Notes under the pieces: generated by a model
Seen by the model: only the letters and a program-made list of their open reading frames with translations
Told to the model about the DNA's origin: nothing
The model's database searches: none
Origin: Novosphingobium sp. PP1Y
Lineage (GTDB): Bacteria; Pseudomonadota; Alphaproteobacteria; Sphingomonadales; Sphingomonadaceae
Direction: 5' to 3'
Assembly: GCF_000253255.1 (NCBI RefSeq)
Contig: NC_015580.1
Coordinates: 2,245,001-2,309,000 of the forward strand
DNA: 64,000 nt
Translations under genes and position numbers: made by a program
Shown here: positions 34,132-42,103 of the stretch, in pieces
Layout: every line of letters starts with the position of its first letter
How positions within the stretch are numbered: the stretch's first letter is position 1

Positions 34132-35241
34132 CTACTGCTTGCCGCCGGGGGCGGCGGGCGGGCTGTCGGCGCTGAAGAGGTGACGTTCGTGACCGGTGTC
34201 GACTTCGACATCGGCGCTCAACCCGGCACCGAGCGGCAGGCCCTCGGGCACATCGTCGATGGCGATCTGGACGGGTAAGCGCTGGACCACCTTGATCCAG
34301 TTGCCCGTCGCATTGTCGGCCGGGAGGACGGAAAAGCTGGAGCCGGTACCCGGGCTGAAGCTCTCGACGCGACCGTGCAATTCCAGGCTGGGAAATGCGT
34401 CGATCGTGATCGTGACCGGCTGACCCACGCGCATGTAGCGCAACTGGTCTTCCTTGAAGTTCGCCTGGACCCAGTATCGCAGCCCGGTCATCATGAAGAC
34501 CGGTCGGCCCGGCAAAACGTAGTTGCCGACCTGAAGCTGGTTCACGCGGGTCACGACGCCATCCTGCGGCGCGCGCACTACGGCATCGTTCAGATTGATC
34601 CGCGCCCGGGCCAGTTGTGCGGCGGCCTTGCGCACGTCGGGTTGGCTGTCGATCGAACCTTCCACCTGACCCGAAAGCTCGGCGCGCAGGCTGTCTGCCT
34701 TTGCTTTCGCCGCGGCAATCGCATCGCGCGCGGTGCGCATGACGGTCGTTGCTTCATCGAACTGGGCTCTCGAAGAAATCCCTTCTGCCACGAGCGATTT
34801 CTGGCGAGCGGACTCGCTGGTCGCGAAATCGTAGCGCGCCTGGGCCGCGCTGACTTGCGACAGTGCTTCGCGATAATCGGCCTGGCGCGAACGCACATCG
34901 GTGCGCGCCGTGGCCAGAGCCGCCTCGGCTTCGGCGACCGCGGCCTTCAAGCTGTTGGACTCGATCCGGAACAGGACATCGCCTTTCTTGACGTGCTGGT
35001 TTTCCTTCACCTCTATCGAGGTGACCTTGCCTGAAATGCTCGGGCTGATGGCTACCATGCCGGTTTGCAGCGATGCGTTGTCGGTCGATTCGTAACGGCC
35101 GCTCCAGAGATATACGACCAGTGCGATCAGCAGGATGATCGCCGGCCCGGCGATCATCAGGATGGTACGGCGGCTGCGCTTGCGGGGCGTGATGACCGGG
35201 TCGATTTCGCTGGCGGCTGGAATGGTGCTTTGCGCGTTCAT
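34132..35241 (-). CDS. HlyD/EmrA family membrane fusion protein
   Basis: 369 residues from ATG 35241, with AGGAAG 4 nt upstream. One N-terminal membrane helix (about 27-46: ILMIAGPAIILLIALVVYLW), then the biotinyl-lipoyl half motif YESTDNASLQTGMVAISPSI and GKVTSIEVKENQHVKKGDVL. A long coiled-coil hairpin spans about 95-210. The second lipoyl half is AVVRAPQDGVVTRVNQLQVG. It bridges the EmrB-like permease and the outer membrane duct. First gene of the operon; an inverted repeat overlaps its presumed promoter. Confidence 0.93.
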   Translation of the reverse strand: MNAQSTIPAASEIDPVITPRKRSRRTILMIAGPAIILLIALVVYLWSGRYESTDNASLQTGMVAISPSISGKVTSIEVKENQHVKKGDVLFRIESNSLKAAVAEAEAALATARTDVRSRQADYREALSQVSAAQARYDFATSESARQKSLVAEGISSRAQFDEATTVMRTARDAIAAAKAKADSLRAELSGQVEGSIDSQPDVRKAAAQLARARINLNDAVVRAPQDGVVTRVNQLQVGNYVLPGRPVFMMTGLRYWVQANFKEDQLRYMRVGQPVTITIDAFPSLELHGRVESFSPGTGSSFSVLPADNATGNWIKVVQRLPVQIAIDDVPEGLPLGAGLSADVEVDTGHERHLFSADSPPAAPGGKQ

Positions 35242-35249
35242 GCGACTTC

Positions 35250-35298
35250 CTGTGTCGATTTGCAGCAAGCTCATACTAAGCATGGATAGTATCTGCAA
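35250..35298 (-). promoter_or_regulatory. Promoter with overlapping operator of the efflux operon
   Basis: ATACTA-N8-TAGTAT (35273-35292) is a perfect inverted repeat. On the minus strand TTGCAG (35298-35293) and TATGAG lie 17 nt apart, a plausible sigma-70 promoter running through the repeat. A TetR or MarR repressor would fit, but no such gene is adjacent. Confidence 0.45.
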
Positions 35299-35457
35299 CA
35301 GGAAGATCGGAGAATCTGGATACCATCGCTGGCATTTACGGCCCTATGGTGCGCTGCTTTGTGCACGGGCACGATCGATCGGACCGGAAATTTGCCCGGT
35401 CTCGTCAATTGTTTTGCGGCTCTTTCAGGGCTGCGACAGCGAATTCGCAGCGGGCGC

Positions 35458-36336
35458 TCAGGCGGTGAGGAAAGCCCTCACGTCGCGCATGAACCGGTCG
35501 AACTGGTCATGGTGCAGCCAATGTCCGGCATCGTCGTACTCGATCAGGCGCGCGGATGGGAAATGGTCCATGCGGCCATCGAGGGCAGGGCTCGAAGCAA
35601 AACTGTCCTTCCCCCAAAGCATGAGAATCGGACAGGTGATTGCCTCCCACAAGGCGATCACGTGTTCGCCAGGAAGGTCCACCACCGGCCAGACGTTGAG
35701 GTAGTTGTCGAATTTCCAGCTCCAGGTGCCATCCTCGTTGCGGCTCGCGCCATGGATGGTGAGGTGCCGCGCCTGTTCGACCGTGAGAAAGGAATTTTCC
35801 GACTTCATGCGTTCGTAGGCAGCCCGCAGGGTCGGGTACTTGCGCGGGGTGCGTGCAGCAGCCGAGCGCTTCTTCGAAATCCAGTCGCGCAGCCGGTCGG
35901 ACGAGCACTCGCCCAGCATCTTGCGTCGTTCTTCGAGATTGGGCCCCAGTCCCTCGATATTGACGAACTTCTCGACTTTTTCCGGATAGAGCCCGGTGAA
36001 GCGTGTGGCGATGTTGGCGCCAAGCGAATGGGCCATGATCGTCACCTTGTCATAGCCCAAGGTGTGGATCAGCTGCGCGAAATCGTAGACAAAAGCGTCC
36101 ATCGCGTAGTTGCCTTCAGGTGACCACTCGCTGTCGCCATGACCGCGCAGGTCCGGACAGATGACGTGCCAGTCGTGGCGCAGCTCCTCCGCCACCCAGT
36201 CCCAACTGCGGCAATGATCGCGCCCCCCGTGCTGCAGGATCAGCGGCGGTGCCTCGGGATTGCCCCAGTCCACGTAGTGCAGGCGCAGGCGTTGCGAGAC
36301 GAAGCGGTTCGACGTGGGTCCAAGCAGGCTTTCCAT
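35458..36336 (-). CDS. Alpha/beta hydrolase
   Basis: 292 residues of the alpha/beta hydrolase superfamily. HGGRDHCRSWDWVAEEL marks the oxyanion region, ICPDLRGHGDSEWSP the next strand, and AHSLGAN near 101-107 the nucleophile elbow with the catalytic Ser. A late Asp is likely in LWGKDSFAS, and the His lies in DDAGHWLHHDQ. Cytosolic, with no signal peptide. Epoxide hydrolase, lactonase and esterase activities are all possible. It is a single gene between the efflux operon and trxB. Confidence 0.85.
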   Translation of the reverse strand: MESLLGPTSNRFVSQRLRLHYVDWGNPEAPPLILQHGGRDHCRSWDWVAEELRHDWHVICPDLRGHGDSEWSPEGNYAMDAFVYDFAQLIHTLGYDKVTIMAHSLGANIATRFTGLYPEKVEKFVNIEGLGPNLEERRKMLGECSSDRLRDWISKKRSAAARTPRKYPTLRAAYERMKSENSFLTVEQARHLTIHGASRNEDGTWSWKFDNYLNVWPVVDLPGEHVIALWEAITCPILMLWGKDSFASSPALDGRMDHFPSARLIEYDDAGHWLHHDQFDRFMRDVRAFLTA

Positions 36337-36669
36337 GCCTTCAAGTGGATCGGGAGGGGCTGAAGGTCAATTGGTCTCACGATTCCGCGGGCGTGGTCAC
36401 AGGAAACGTTCGCCGGGAAAACTGCCGGTCGATCCGGCACTTTCTGTCGTATCCCCGCGATTCGGAAGTCCCCCATTCGGACCGACCGAATCGCGCCTGA
36501 AGGATTGACGGGCCCAGACCAGTCGCTGGATCGACTGGGCGCGCAGGATGCTTGCATTTGCGGGGATGAAACTAATCCTTGCCGCGCTCATGCTTGGCAA
36601 AGCGGCCCGCTTGCCCCTATCTCCGGCAGCGAAAAGCTTTACGCGCAGGTTTCACACAAGAGGTTAGAC
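36337..36669. promoter_or_regulatory. Divergent promoter region before trxB with nested inverted repeats
   Basis: The 333-nt gap holds CGATTCGG (36458-36465) and CCGAATCG (36486-36493) as a perfect 8-bp inverted repeat. Nested inside is ATTCGG-ACCGA-CCGAAT (36475-36491). Such half sites could bind a redox or stress regulator, but I do not recognise the motif. Nothing else is apparent. Confidence 0.35.
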
Positions 36670-37641
36670 GTGGCGACGACGCACAAGACCCGCATGCTCA
36701 TTATCGGTTCCGGTCCGGCCGGACTTTCTGCCGCGATCTACGGTGCCCGCGCAGGCATGGAGCCGATCGTGGTGCAGGGCCTCCAGCCCGGCGGCCAGCT
36801 CACCATCACCACCGATGTCGAGAATTATCCCGGTTTCCGTGAAGTCATCCAGGGTCCGTGGTTGATGCAGGAAATGCAGGCCCAGGCCGAACACGTCGGC
36901 ACGCGCATGATGTGGGATACGATCACCTCGGTCGATCTTTCGGGCGACAAGTTCACCGCGCAGGGCGATAGCGGCGATGTTTACGAGGGTGACACGCTTG
37001 TCATCGCCACCGGTGCGCAGGCGCGCTGGCTCGGCGTTCCCGGCGAGCAGGAACTCTCGGGCAAGGGCGTTTCGGCCTGCGCCACCTGCGACGGCTTCTT
37101 CTATCGCGGTAAGAAGGTCGTGGTCATCGGCGGCGGCAACACCGCCGTGGAGGAAGCGCTCTACCTCACCAACCATTCAGATGACGTCACCCTGATCCAC
37201 CGCCGCGATTCGCTGCGCGCCGAGAAGATCCTGCAGGACCGGCTCTTCGCGCATCCCAAGATCAACGTCGTGTGGAACAAGCGCGTCGACAGCTTCCTGG
37301 GCGGCGGCGAGGGCGGCGGCCTGCGGGCGCTCAAGCTGATCGATACGGTGACCGGCGAGGAGAGCGAGATCGAGACCGAAGGCGCCTTCGTTGCCATCGG
37401 CCACGCCCCGGCGACCGAGCTGTTCAAGGGCCAGCTTGCCATGGACGAGTCGGGCTACCTGCTCGTCGAGCCCGGCACGCCCAAGACCGACGTCCCGGGC
37501 GTTTTCGCCTGCGGCGACGTGATGGACCATGTATATCGTCAGGCGATTACCGCTGCGGGCACCGGCTGCATGGCCGCGCTCGATGCCGAACGCTTCCTTG
37601 CCGAAAAGGAATTTGCCGAGTCGGCCAAGGTCGAGGCCTGA
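36670..37641 (+). CDS. trxB: Thioredoxin-disulfide reductase
   Basis: 323 residues from the GTG at 36670 ((M)ATTHKTRMLIIGSGPAGLSA), with AAGAGG 6 nt upstream. The reading from 36505 adds a Cys-rich, unrelated N-terminus and is rejected. FAD-binding GSGPAG lies at 13-18, the redox-active CATC at 137-140, NADPH-binding GGGNTAVEEA near 160-169 and the final FAD motif VFACGDVMD. It reduces thioredoxin with NADPH. Alone in its transcription unit. Confidence 0.96.
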   Translation: MATTHKTRMLIIGSGPAGLSAAIYGARAGMEPIVVQGLQPGGQLTITTDVENYPGFREVIQGPWLMQEMQAQAEHVGTRMMWDTITSVDLSGDKFTAQGDSGDVYEGDTLVIATGAQARWLGVPGEQELSGKGVSACATCDGFFYRGKKVVVIGGGNTAVEEALYLTNHSDDVTLIHRRDSLRAEKILQDRLFAHPKINVVWNKRVDSFLGGGEGGGLRALKLIDTVTGEESEIETEGAFVAIGHAPATELFKGQLAMDESGYLLVEPGTPKTDVPGVFACGDVMDHVYRQAITAAGTGCMAALDAERFLAEKEFAESAKVEA

Positions 37642-37654
37642 GACGTTCCCGGAC

Positions 37655-37695
37655 AATCCTCTCCGCTTCCTTCGCGGAAAGTGGGGAGGATTTCC
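37655..37695 (+). terminator. Imperfect terminator hairpin after trxB
   Basis: AATCCTCTCCGCTTCC pairs with GGAAAGTGGGGAGGATT across a TTCG-type loop, with one wobble, one mismatch and a bulge, then TTTCC. It starts 14 nt after trxB and separates it from the convergent XrtA-associated genes. Confidence 0.55.
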
Positions 37696-37738
37696 AGACT
37701 GGCACCAGGGCCGCGTCGATTCGGCACCTTTGCAGCTG

Positions 37739-38530
37739 TCAGGCTGCCACCAGCACGTCGATAACCTGCGCCACCAGCCAGTCCTGGGCGTGGGCTTCGA
37801 CGTAGCTGTGGGTCGCATCGGGGCATACCTGCATGCGAGTGTCGGACTTGTCCCATCTTGCAAGGAACGCCTGCCCGGTCCTGTCGCGCGCGGCGACGAG
37901 GAAACGAATGCGGCCCGGATAGGCCGCAATACCCTCGGCCATCTCGGCGGCGAGGCCGGATAGCTCGGTCGGTGCAGGGCGCGCGGCCGACAGGAGGCTG
38001 CGCAAGAGCTTGCCGATCGAGACTTTGCCGGTCAGCAGGCGGCGGATTGCGGCAGGATCGGTGAGACGGCGACGATAGTGGTCGCGGACCACTTCGGCGG
38101 GTTCCTCCTGTGCATCGTCCTCTATCGTCCACGGGTTGGAAAGCACCATCGCGTCGATGCCGGCGCCTATGCCCATGCCGCACGACAGCATCAATGCACT
38201 GGCGGCATCGCAATTCCCGAAGGCGACGATCTTGGTGAGCTGCGGGCATTCGCGGCGAAATGCAGTGAGCGCAGAAGCTATGTCGGGCGCGCTGGAACGG
38301 AATTCGCCGTTCTCGCCCTCGCTGTCCCCCACGCCTCGGCGGTCGAAACGCATGACGGGATAACCTTGGGCGGCAATCCGGGCGGCGAATTTTGCCTGTC
38401 CGTTCCATGCTCCGGCGCGCACTTCGTTGCCGCCGCTGACAAGAAGCAGGCCGACTGTTGCAGCTCCATCGTCCAGTGTCGCGGCTAGCTGGACGCCTTC
38501 GCAATCGAACAGGAAATGGCGCCGGTTCAT
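37739..38530 (-). CDS. Hydrolase 1, exosortase A system-associated
   Basis: 263 residues, alpha/beta hydrolase matching the XrtA-linked family TIGR03100. Begins MNRRHFLFDCEGVQLAATL; has LLLVSGGNEVRAG and MRFDRRGVGDSEG. The nucleophile elbow reads FGNCDAAS (about 101-108), so Cys replaces the usual Ser. C-terminal ATHSYVEAHAQDW contains the catalytic His. Role unproven; presumably hydrolyses or transfers an acyl group in exopolysaccharide or lipid modification. It overlaps hydrolase 2 by an ATGA, giving a minus-strand operon acyltransferase-ACP-hydrolase 2-hydrolase 1. Confidence 0.88.
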   Translation of the reverse strand: MNRRHFLFDCEGVQLAATLDDGAATVGLLLVSGGNEVRAGAWNGQAKFAARIAAQGYPVMRFDRRGVGDSEGENGEFRSSAPDIASALTAFRRECPQLTKIVAFGNCDAASALMLSCGMGIGAGIDAMVLSNPWTIEDDAQEEPAEVVRDHYRRRLTDPAAIRRLLTGKVSIGKLLRSLLSAARPAPTELSGLAAEMAEGIAAYPGRIRFLVAARDRTGQAFLARWDKSDTRMQVCPDATHSYVEAHAQDWLVAQVIDVLVAA

Positions 38531-39201
38531 CCCGTGACGCCCCAGGTAAGGATCGCGGCAAGCGCGTCGGCCTGCTCGGGCGCTTCATCCGGTTCAGCGC
38601 GAAGCCAAAGGCCGCTGCCGCCGACCTCGGCCTGCTCGATCACTCTGGCGTTCTGCGAAGCGATCATTGGCTCGAACTCGCGCCAGAATTCGGGCGAGAG
38701 GGGATAGCCGGCAATTTCTATGCCTTGCTCCCTGGCTAGCAGGGTCAGGTCTTCGCGGTTTTCCTCACGTCCAGCCTCGCGGCTGGCAAGAATTCGCGCG
38801 CGCAGCATCTGGCGAAGGATCGAGGCGGCCTTCATCGGGGCGTAATGCCAGCCTGGAAGGCCTTGTGGCGTGAACATGCAGCCGCCGCGAATGCCCATCA
38901 CGTGCGTTGCGCGAAACTGCGTGGCGGCAGCGTCCATCGCGCTGCGCCAGACTTCGGGCGTCTGCCGGTCGAGCGGCTGGAGGCTTTCGTTGCAACCGGG
39001 CAGGTCCGGCAGGATGCAGTCGATCCCGGCCGCATCGAGACGGCGCATCGTTTCCACTGTCACGCGGCGCAGCTTGTTGCCCTCGTCGAACAACGCCGGG
39101 ACAATCAGCAACCGCGCGGCGCGGTTGCGATCGAAGCAGAGGGCGAGTTCATTGACGAAGCCGCCGGCGGGCAGCGGACAGGGCCAGCTCGCCGGTGTCA
39201 C
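38527..39201 (-). CDS. Hydrolase 2, exosortase A system-associated
   Basis: 224 residues, resembling TIGR03101 and slightly short for it. The fold is alpha/beta hydrolase-like: RLLIVPALFDEGNKLRRVTVE, then IDCILPDLPGCNESLQPL. The position of the GxSxG elbow reads VMGIRGGCMFTP, so no catalytic Ser is visible there. The protein may be a non-catalytic partner of hydrolase 1, or use a different residue. It overlaps hydrolase 1 by 4 nt and begins 7 nt after the acyl carrier protein gene. Confidence 0.85.
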   Translation of the reverse strand: MTPASWPCPLPAGGFVNELALCFDRNRAARLLIVPALFDEGNKLRRVTVETMRRLDAAGIDCILPDLPGCNESLQPLDRQTPEVWRSAMDAAATQFRATHVMGIRGGCMFTPQGLPGWHYAPMKAASILRQMLRARILASREAGREENREDLTLLAREQGIEIAGYPLSPEFWREFEPMIASQNARVIEQAEVGGSGLWLRAEPDEAPEQADALAAILTWGVTG

Positions 39202-39208
39202 CGCCAGA

Positions 39209-39472
39209 TCAGGCCTCGGCGCGCTTGGACTTGGTGAATTCGAGCAGGCCGCCGAACGTCTCGAGCATTTCGCCGTCGATCTCGTCGTCTTCGATCACGA
39301 TGTCGAGGCGATCCTCGATTTCGGTCAGGAGCCCGGCGACCGCCATCGAATCGAGTTCAGGCAGGTGGCCGAACAAGCCGGTTTCGGCATCGAACGTGTC
39401 GGCCTGGCCCTGCGCGAGTCCGAGCACATCCGTCAGGATGCGACGCAGCAGCAGGTCGGTATCGTCTTGCAT
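39209..39472 (-). CDS. Acyl carrier protein of the exosortase A locus
   Basis: 87 residues, acidic. The phosphopantetheine site is Ser42 in PELDSMAVAGLL, and the surrounding helices (LLLRRILTDVLGL, LLTEIEDRLDIVI) are ACP-like. It must be charged by a holo-ACP synthase encoded elsewhere. It probably carries the acyl group made active by the nearby acyl-CoA ligase and used by the acyltransferase-like neighbour. It is third from the 5' end of no long operon: the acyltransferase gene lies 39 nt upstream and hydrolase 2 follows after 7 nt. Confidence 0.92.
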   Translation of the reverse strand: MQDDTDLLLRRILTDVLGLAQGQADTFDAETGLFGHLPELDSMAVAGLLTEIEDRLDIVIEDDEIDGEMLETFGGLLEFTKSKRAEA

Positions 39473-39511
39473 GGCCCCCTCAACAAAAGCCTTTCACTTT
39501 GGCCTGCGGCT

Positions 39512-40537
39512 CTAGCCGCCCTTCGCACTTGCGGCAAGGCGTCGCAGGCCGATCCGTGCCACGATGAGCCAGTTGTGCGGATCGAGCGGGCGAAACATGT
39601 CCAGTCGATATCGTGGCCGCACCTGTTCCATCCAGTCGCGCTTGTAGGGATCGTCGCCGGTGCCGAAGTCCACCAGCGCAACCCGGTCGACCTCGATGAC
39701 ATGACGCAGCAGCGCTGCGCTGAGGATCGAACCGGGGGATAGCGGCCTGGCGCTCTCGCGGTGCGCCAGCTTGTGAATGAAGGCCGTGCCGCCCTCGACC
39801 GTCCACATCTGCGCTGCGATGGCCGGGCCTTGGGGATCGTCGGCGGCCCTGGCAATACCAAGGCGCAGGCGGCCTGCTTCGCCCTCGGACTTGGCAAAGG
39901 CCCGCAGGAAGTCCGGAGAGCCTTCTTCCGGCTTCCAGCTCTCGGCATAGATCGCCTCGTACTGCTCCCATGCCTGCGCATCGAAACGGGTGATGATCTC
40001 GACCGCGACTTTCCTTGTCTTGCGCTTGAGCGTCGTACGCAGCTTGCCGGGACGCCCGGCGATATAGTCGTCAAAGCTGCGGCCAGACACTTCGAGGACA
40101 TGATTTGTGTCGCTGGCTTCGCGCATGACCAGCCAACCGGCCCTGCGAAAGGCTGATTCGATGCGCGATGCAGTGCCGTCTTCCTCGGGCAGGCCGGCAA
40201 GCGTCAGGCGGCGCGCCTTTGCGGCCAGATCGCGGGCCAGCTGCGCGAGCAGGACTTCGGCTTGCGGGGGGTGCGAAACCACCGGGCGAAACCGGAAAGT
40301 GTACCAGTTCGCCAGTGCCGAAAGGTGGCCGCCATCGCCGGTGAGCGGCAGGACGGCGACGGCGTCTCCTTCGCGCGCAACAGCGAGCAGCGGCGCGATG
40401 GCACAATGCTTGCCAAGCGCTTCCCACCATGCAAGGCGATCGAACGGCGCGGACTGGCACTCCGCCGAGAGCAGCCTTGCAAGCTGCGCATCGGATTGCA
40501 GTTCCTTAAGATCGGAGTGATATTCGATCTTTACCAC
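39512..40537 (-). CDS. GNAT/FemAB-type acyltransferase of the exosortase A locus
   Basis: 341 residues from the GTG at 40537, preceded by GGAAGG; a longer start at 40618 would run into the divergent ligase gene. The CelD/BcsL acetyltransferase_6 pattern is seen in LRTTLKRKTRKVAVEI, YEAIYAESWKPEEGSPDFL, AAQMWTVEGGTAFIHKLAHRE (in parts) and DFGTGDDPYKRDWM. Such proteins move acyl or aminoacyl groups. With the ACP and hydrolases it forms a minus-strand operon divergent from the acyl-CoA ligase. The acyl donor could be the locus ACP. Confidence 0.82.
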   Translation of the reverse strand: MVKIEYHSDLKELQSDAQLARLLSAECQSAPFDRLAWWEALGKHCAIAPLLAVAREGDAVAVLPLTGDGGHLSALANWYTFRFRPVVSHPPQAEVLLAQLARDLAAKARRLTLAGLPEEDGTASRIESAFRRAGWLVMREASDTNHVLEVSGRSFDDYIAGRPGKLRTTLKRKTRKVAVEIITRFDAQAWEQYEAIYAESWKPEEGSPDFLRAFAKSEGEAGRLRLGIARAADDPQGPAIAAQMWTVEGGTAFIHKLAHRESARPLSPGSILSAALLRHVIEVDRVALVDFGTGDDPYKRDWMEQVRPRYRLDMFRPLDPHNWLIVARIGLRRLAASAKGG

Positions 40538-40576
40538 GACACCTTCCAAAAGCCTCTCGGGAGCAGTTCCACCACA

Positions 40577-42103
40577 ATGCGCGGCAAGAGCGAAAACAGG
40601 GTCCTTCCGCTCGACCATCTCGTCCTTCGCGGGGACGATACGGCCGATGCCCTCGTGCTGCGCGAGGGCGTTCTTAACTACAAGGACTTAAGAACGCGTG
40701 TCTCCCGCCTGGCCGCCTGGCTGGCGCGGGAAGTGCCGCAGGCAGGCGCGCGCGTGGCGAGTTGGGCGGCCAAGGGCGAACTGACCTGCCTGTTGCCGCT
40801 CGCGGCAGCCCGTGCCGGGCTGGTGCATGTGCCGGTCAATCCGTTGCTCAAGCACGCACAGGTCGCGCATATCCTGGCCGACAGCGGCGCCGCCATGCTG
40901 ATCGGTACGCCCGCGCGCCTGAAAACCCTGGGCGAGGCCGATGTCCCCGGGCATTGCCGCGTGGTCGAGGAGCCTGCGGCCCTCGCCGCAGCGACGGACC
41001 TCGGCGGCGATGTGGGCTTGTCGGATGCCAATCCCGATGCGCTGGCGGCGATCCTCTACACCAGCGGATCCACGGGGCGGCCCAAGGGCGTTATGCTCAG
41101 CCATGCCAACATGTGGCTCGGGGCCGAGGCCGTGGCCGATTATCTGGATCTTGCAGGTGACGACCGCACGTTGGCGGTCTTGCCGCTGTCCTTCGATTAC
41201 GGGCAGAACCAGTTGCTTTCGACATGGTATGCGGGCGGCTGCGTCGTCCCGCTCGACTACCTGCTGCCGCGCGATCTGGTGAAAGCGGTGGAGCGCCACG
41301 GCATTACCACCCTGGCCGCCGTACCGCCGCTGTGGGTGCAGGTCTGCGAACTCGACTGGCCGGAAGAGACTGCCGGCAAGCTGCGCCGCCTGACCAACAG
41401 CGGGGGTGCACTCACCGTGGATCTGGTGCGGCGCTTGCGGGCGCTGTTCCCGCAGGCGCGGCTTTTCCCGATGTACGGCCTGACCGAAGCGTTCCGCTCG
41501 ACCTATCTCGATCCCGCCCTGGTCGATAGCCATCCCACCTCGATGGGCAAGGCGATCCCCCATGCCGAGATTCTCGTCATCAACGATGCGGGCGAACCGG
41601 CAGCCGACAGTGAGGAGGGGGAACTGGTTCACTGCGGGCCGCTCGTCGCCCAGGGCTACTGGCAGGACCCGGAACGTACCGCCGAACGCTACAGGCCGGC
41701 GCCCGCGAGCTCCGCTTATGGCGGAATTGCCGTCTGGTCGGGTGACCGGGTGCGGCGCGAGGCGGACGGGCTGCTCTACTTCGTCGGGCGGCGCGATGCG
41801 ATGATCAAGAGCGCGGGCAACCGCATCAGCCCGCAGGAAATCGAGGAAGCCGCGCTCGCCACTGGCCTCGTCGCCGAGGCGGTCGCGCTGGGCCTGGCCG
41901 ACGAACGGCTGGGACAGGCGGTCCACCTGATCGTCCGGATGGCCCCCGGCGCCGAAAACCCCGAACAGGAATTGCCCCGTAAACTCATGCAGGAACTGCC
42001 GAATTTCATGCAGCCCAAGGTCATTCACTGGCGCGATGCCATGCCGATCGGTCCCAATGGCAAGATCGACCGCACCGGTCTGCAGGCGGAGCTTGCGGCA
42101 TGA
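40577..42103 (+). CDS. Acyl-CoA ligase (AMP-forming), exosortase A system-associated
   Basis: 508 residues from ATG 40577; family TIGR03098. AMP-binding motif ILYTSGSTGRPKGVMLSH, later PMYGLTEAFRSTYL, SGDRVRREADGLLYFVGRRD and the terminal Lys in GPNGKIDRTGL. It activates a carboxylic acid as acyl-AMP and passes it to CoA or, here plausibly, to the locus ACP. The substrate is unknown. Divergent from the acyltransferase across only 39 nt. Coupled by an ATGA overlap to the decarboxylase gene. Confidence 0.92.
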   Translation: MRGKSENRVLPLDHLVLRGDDTADALVLREGVLNYKDLRTRVSRLAAWLAREVPQAGARVASWAAKGELTCLLPLAAARAGLVHVPVNPLLKHAQVAHILADSGAAMLIGTPARLKTLGEADVPGHCRVVEEPAALAAATDLGGDVGLSDANPDALAAILYTSGSTGRPKGVMLSHANMWLGAEAVADYLDLAGDDRTLAVLPLSFDYGQNQLLSTWYAGGCVVPLDYLLPRDLVKAVERHGITTLAAVPPLWVQVCELDWPEETAGKLRRLTNSGGALTVDLVRRLRALFPQARLFPMYGLTEAFRSTYLDPALVDSHPTSMGKAIPHAEILVINDAGEPAADSEEGELVHCGPLVAQGYWQDPERTAERYRPAPASSAYGGIAVWSGDRVRREADGLLYFVGRRDAMIKSAGNRISPQEIEEAALATGLVAEAVALGLADERLGQAVHLIVRMAPGAENPEQELPRKLMQELPNFMQPKVIHWRDAMPIGPNGKIDRTGLQAELAA

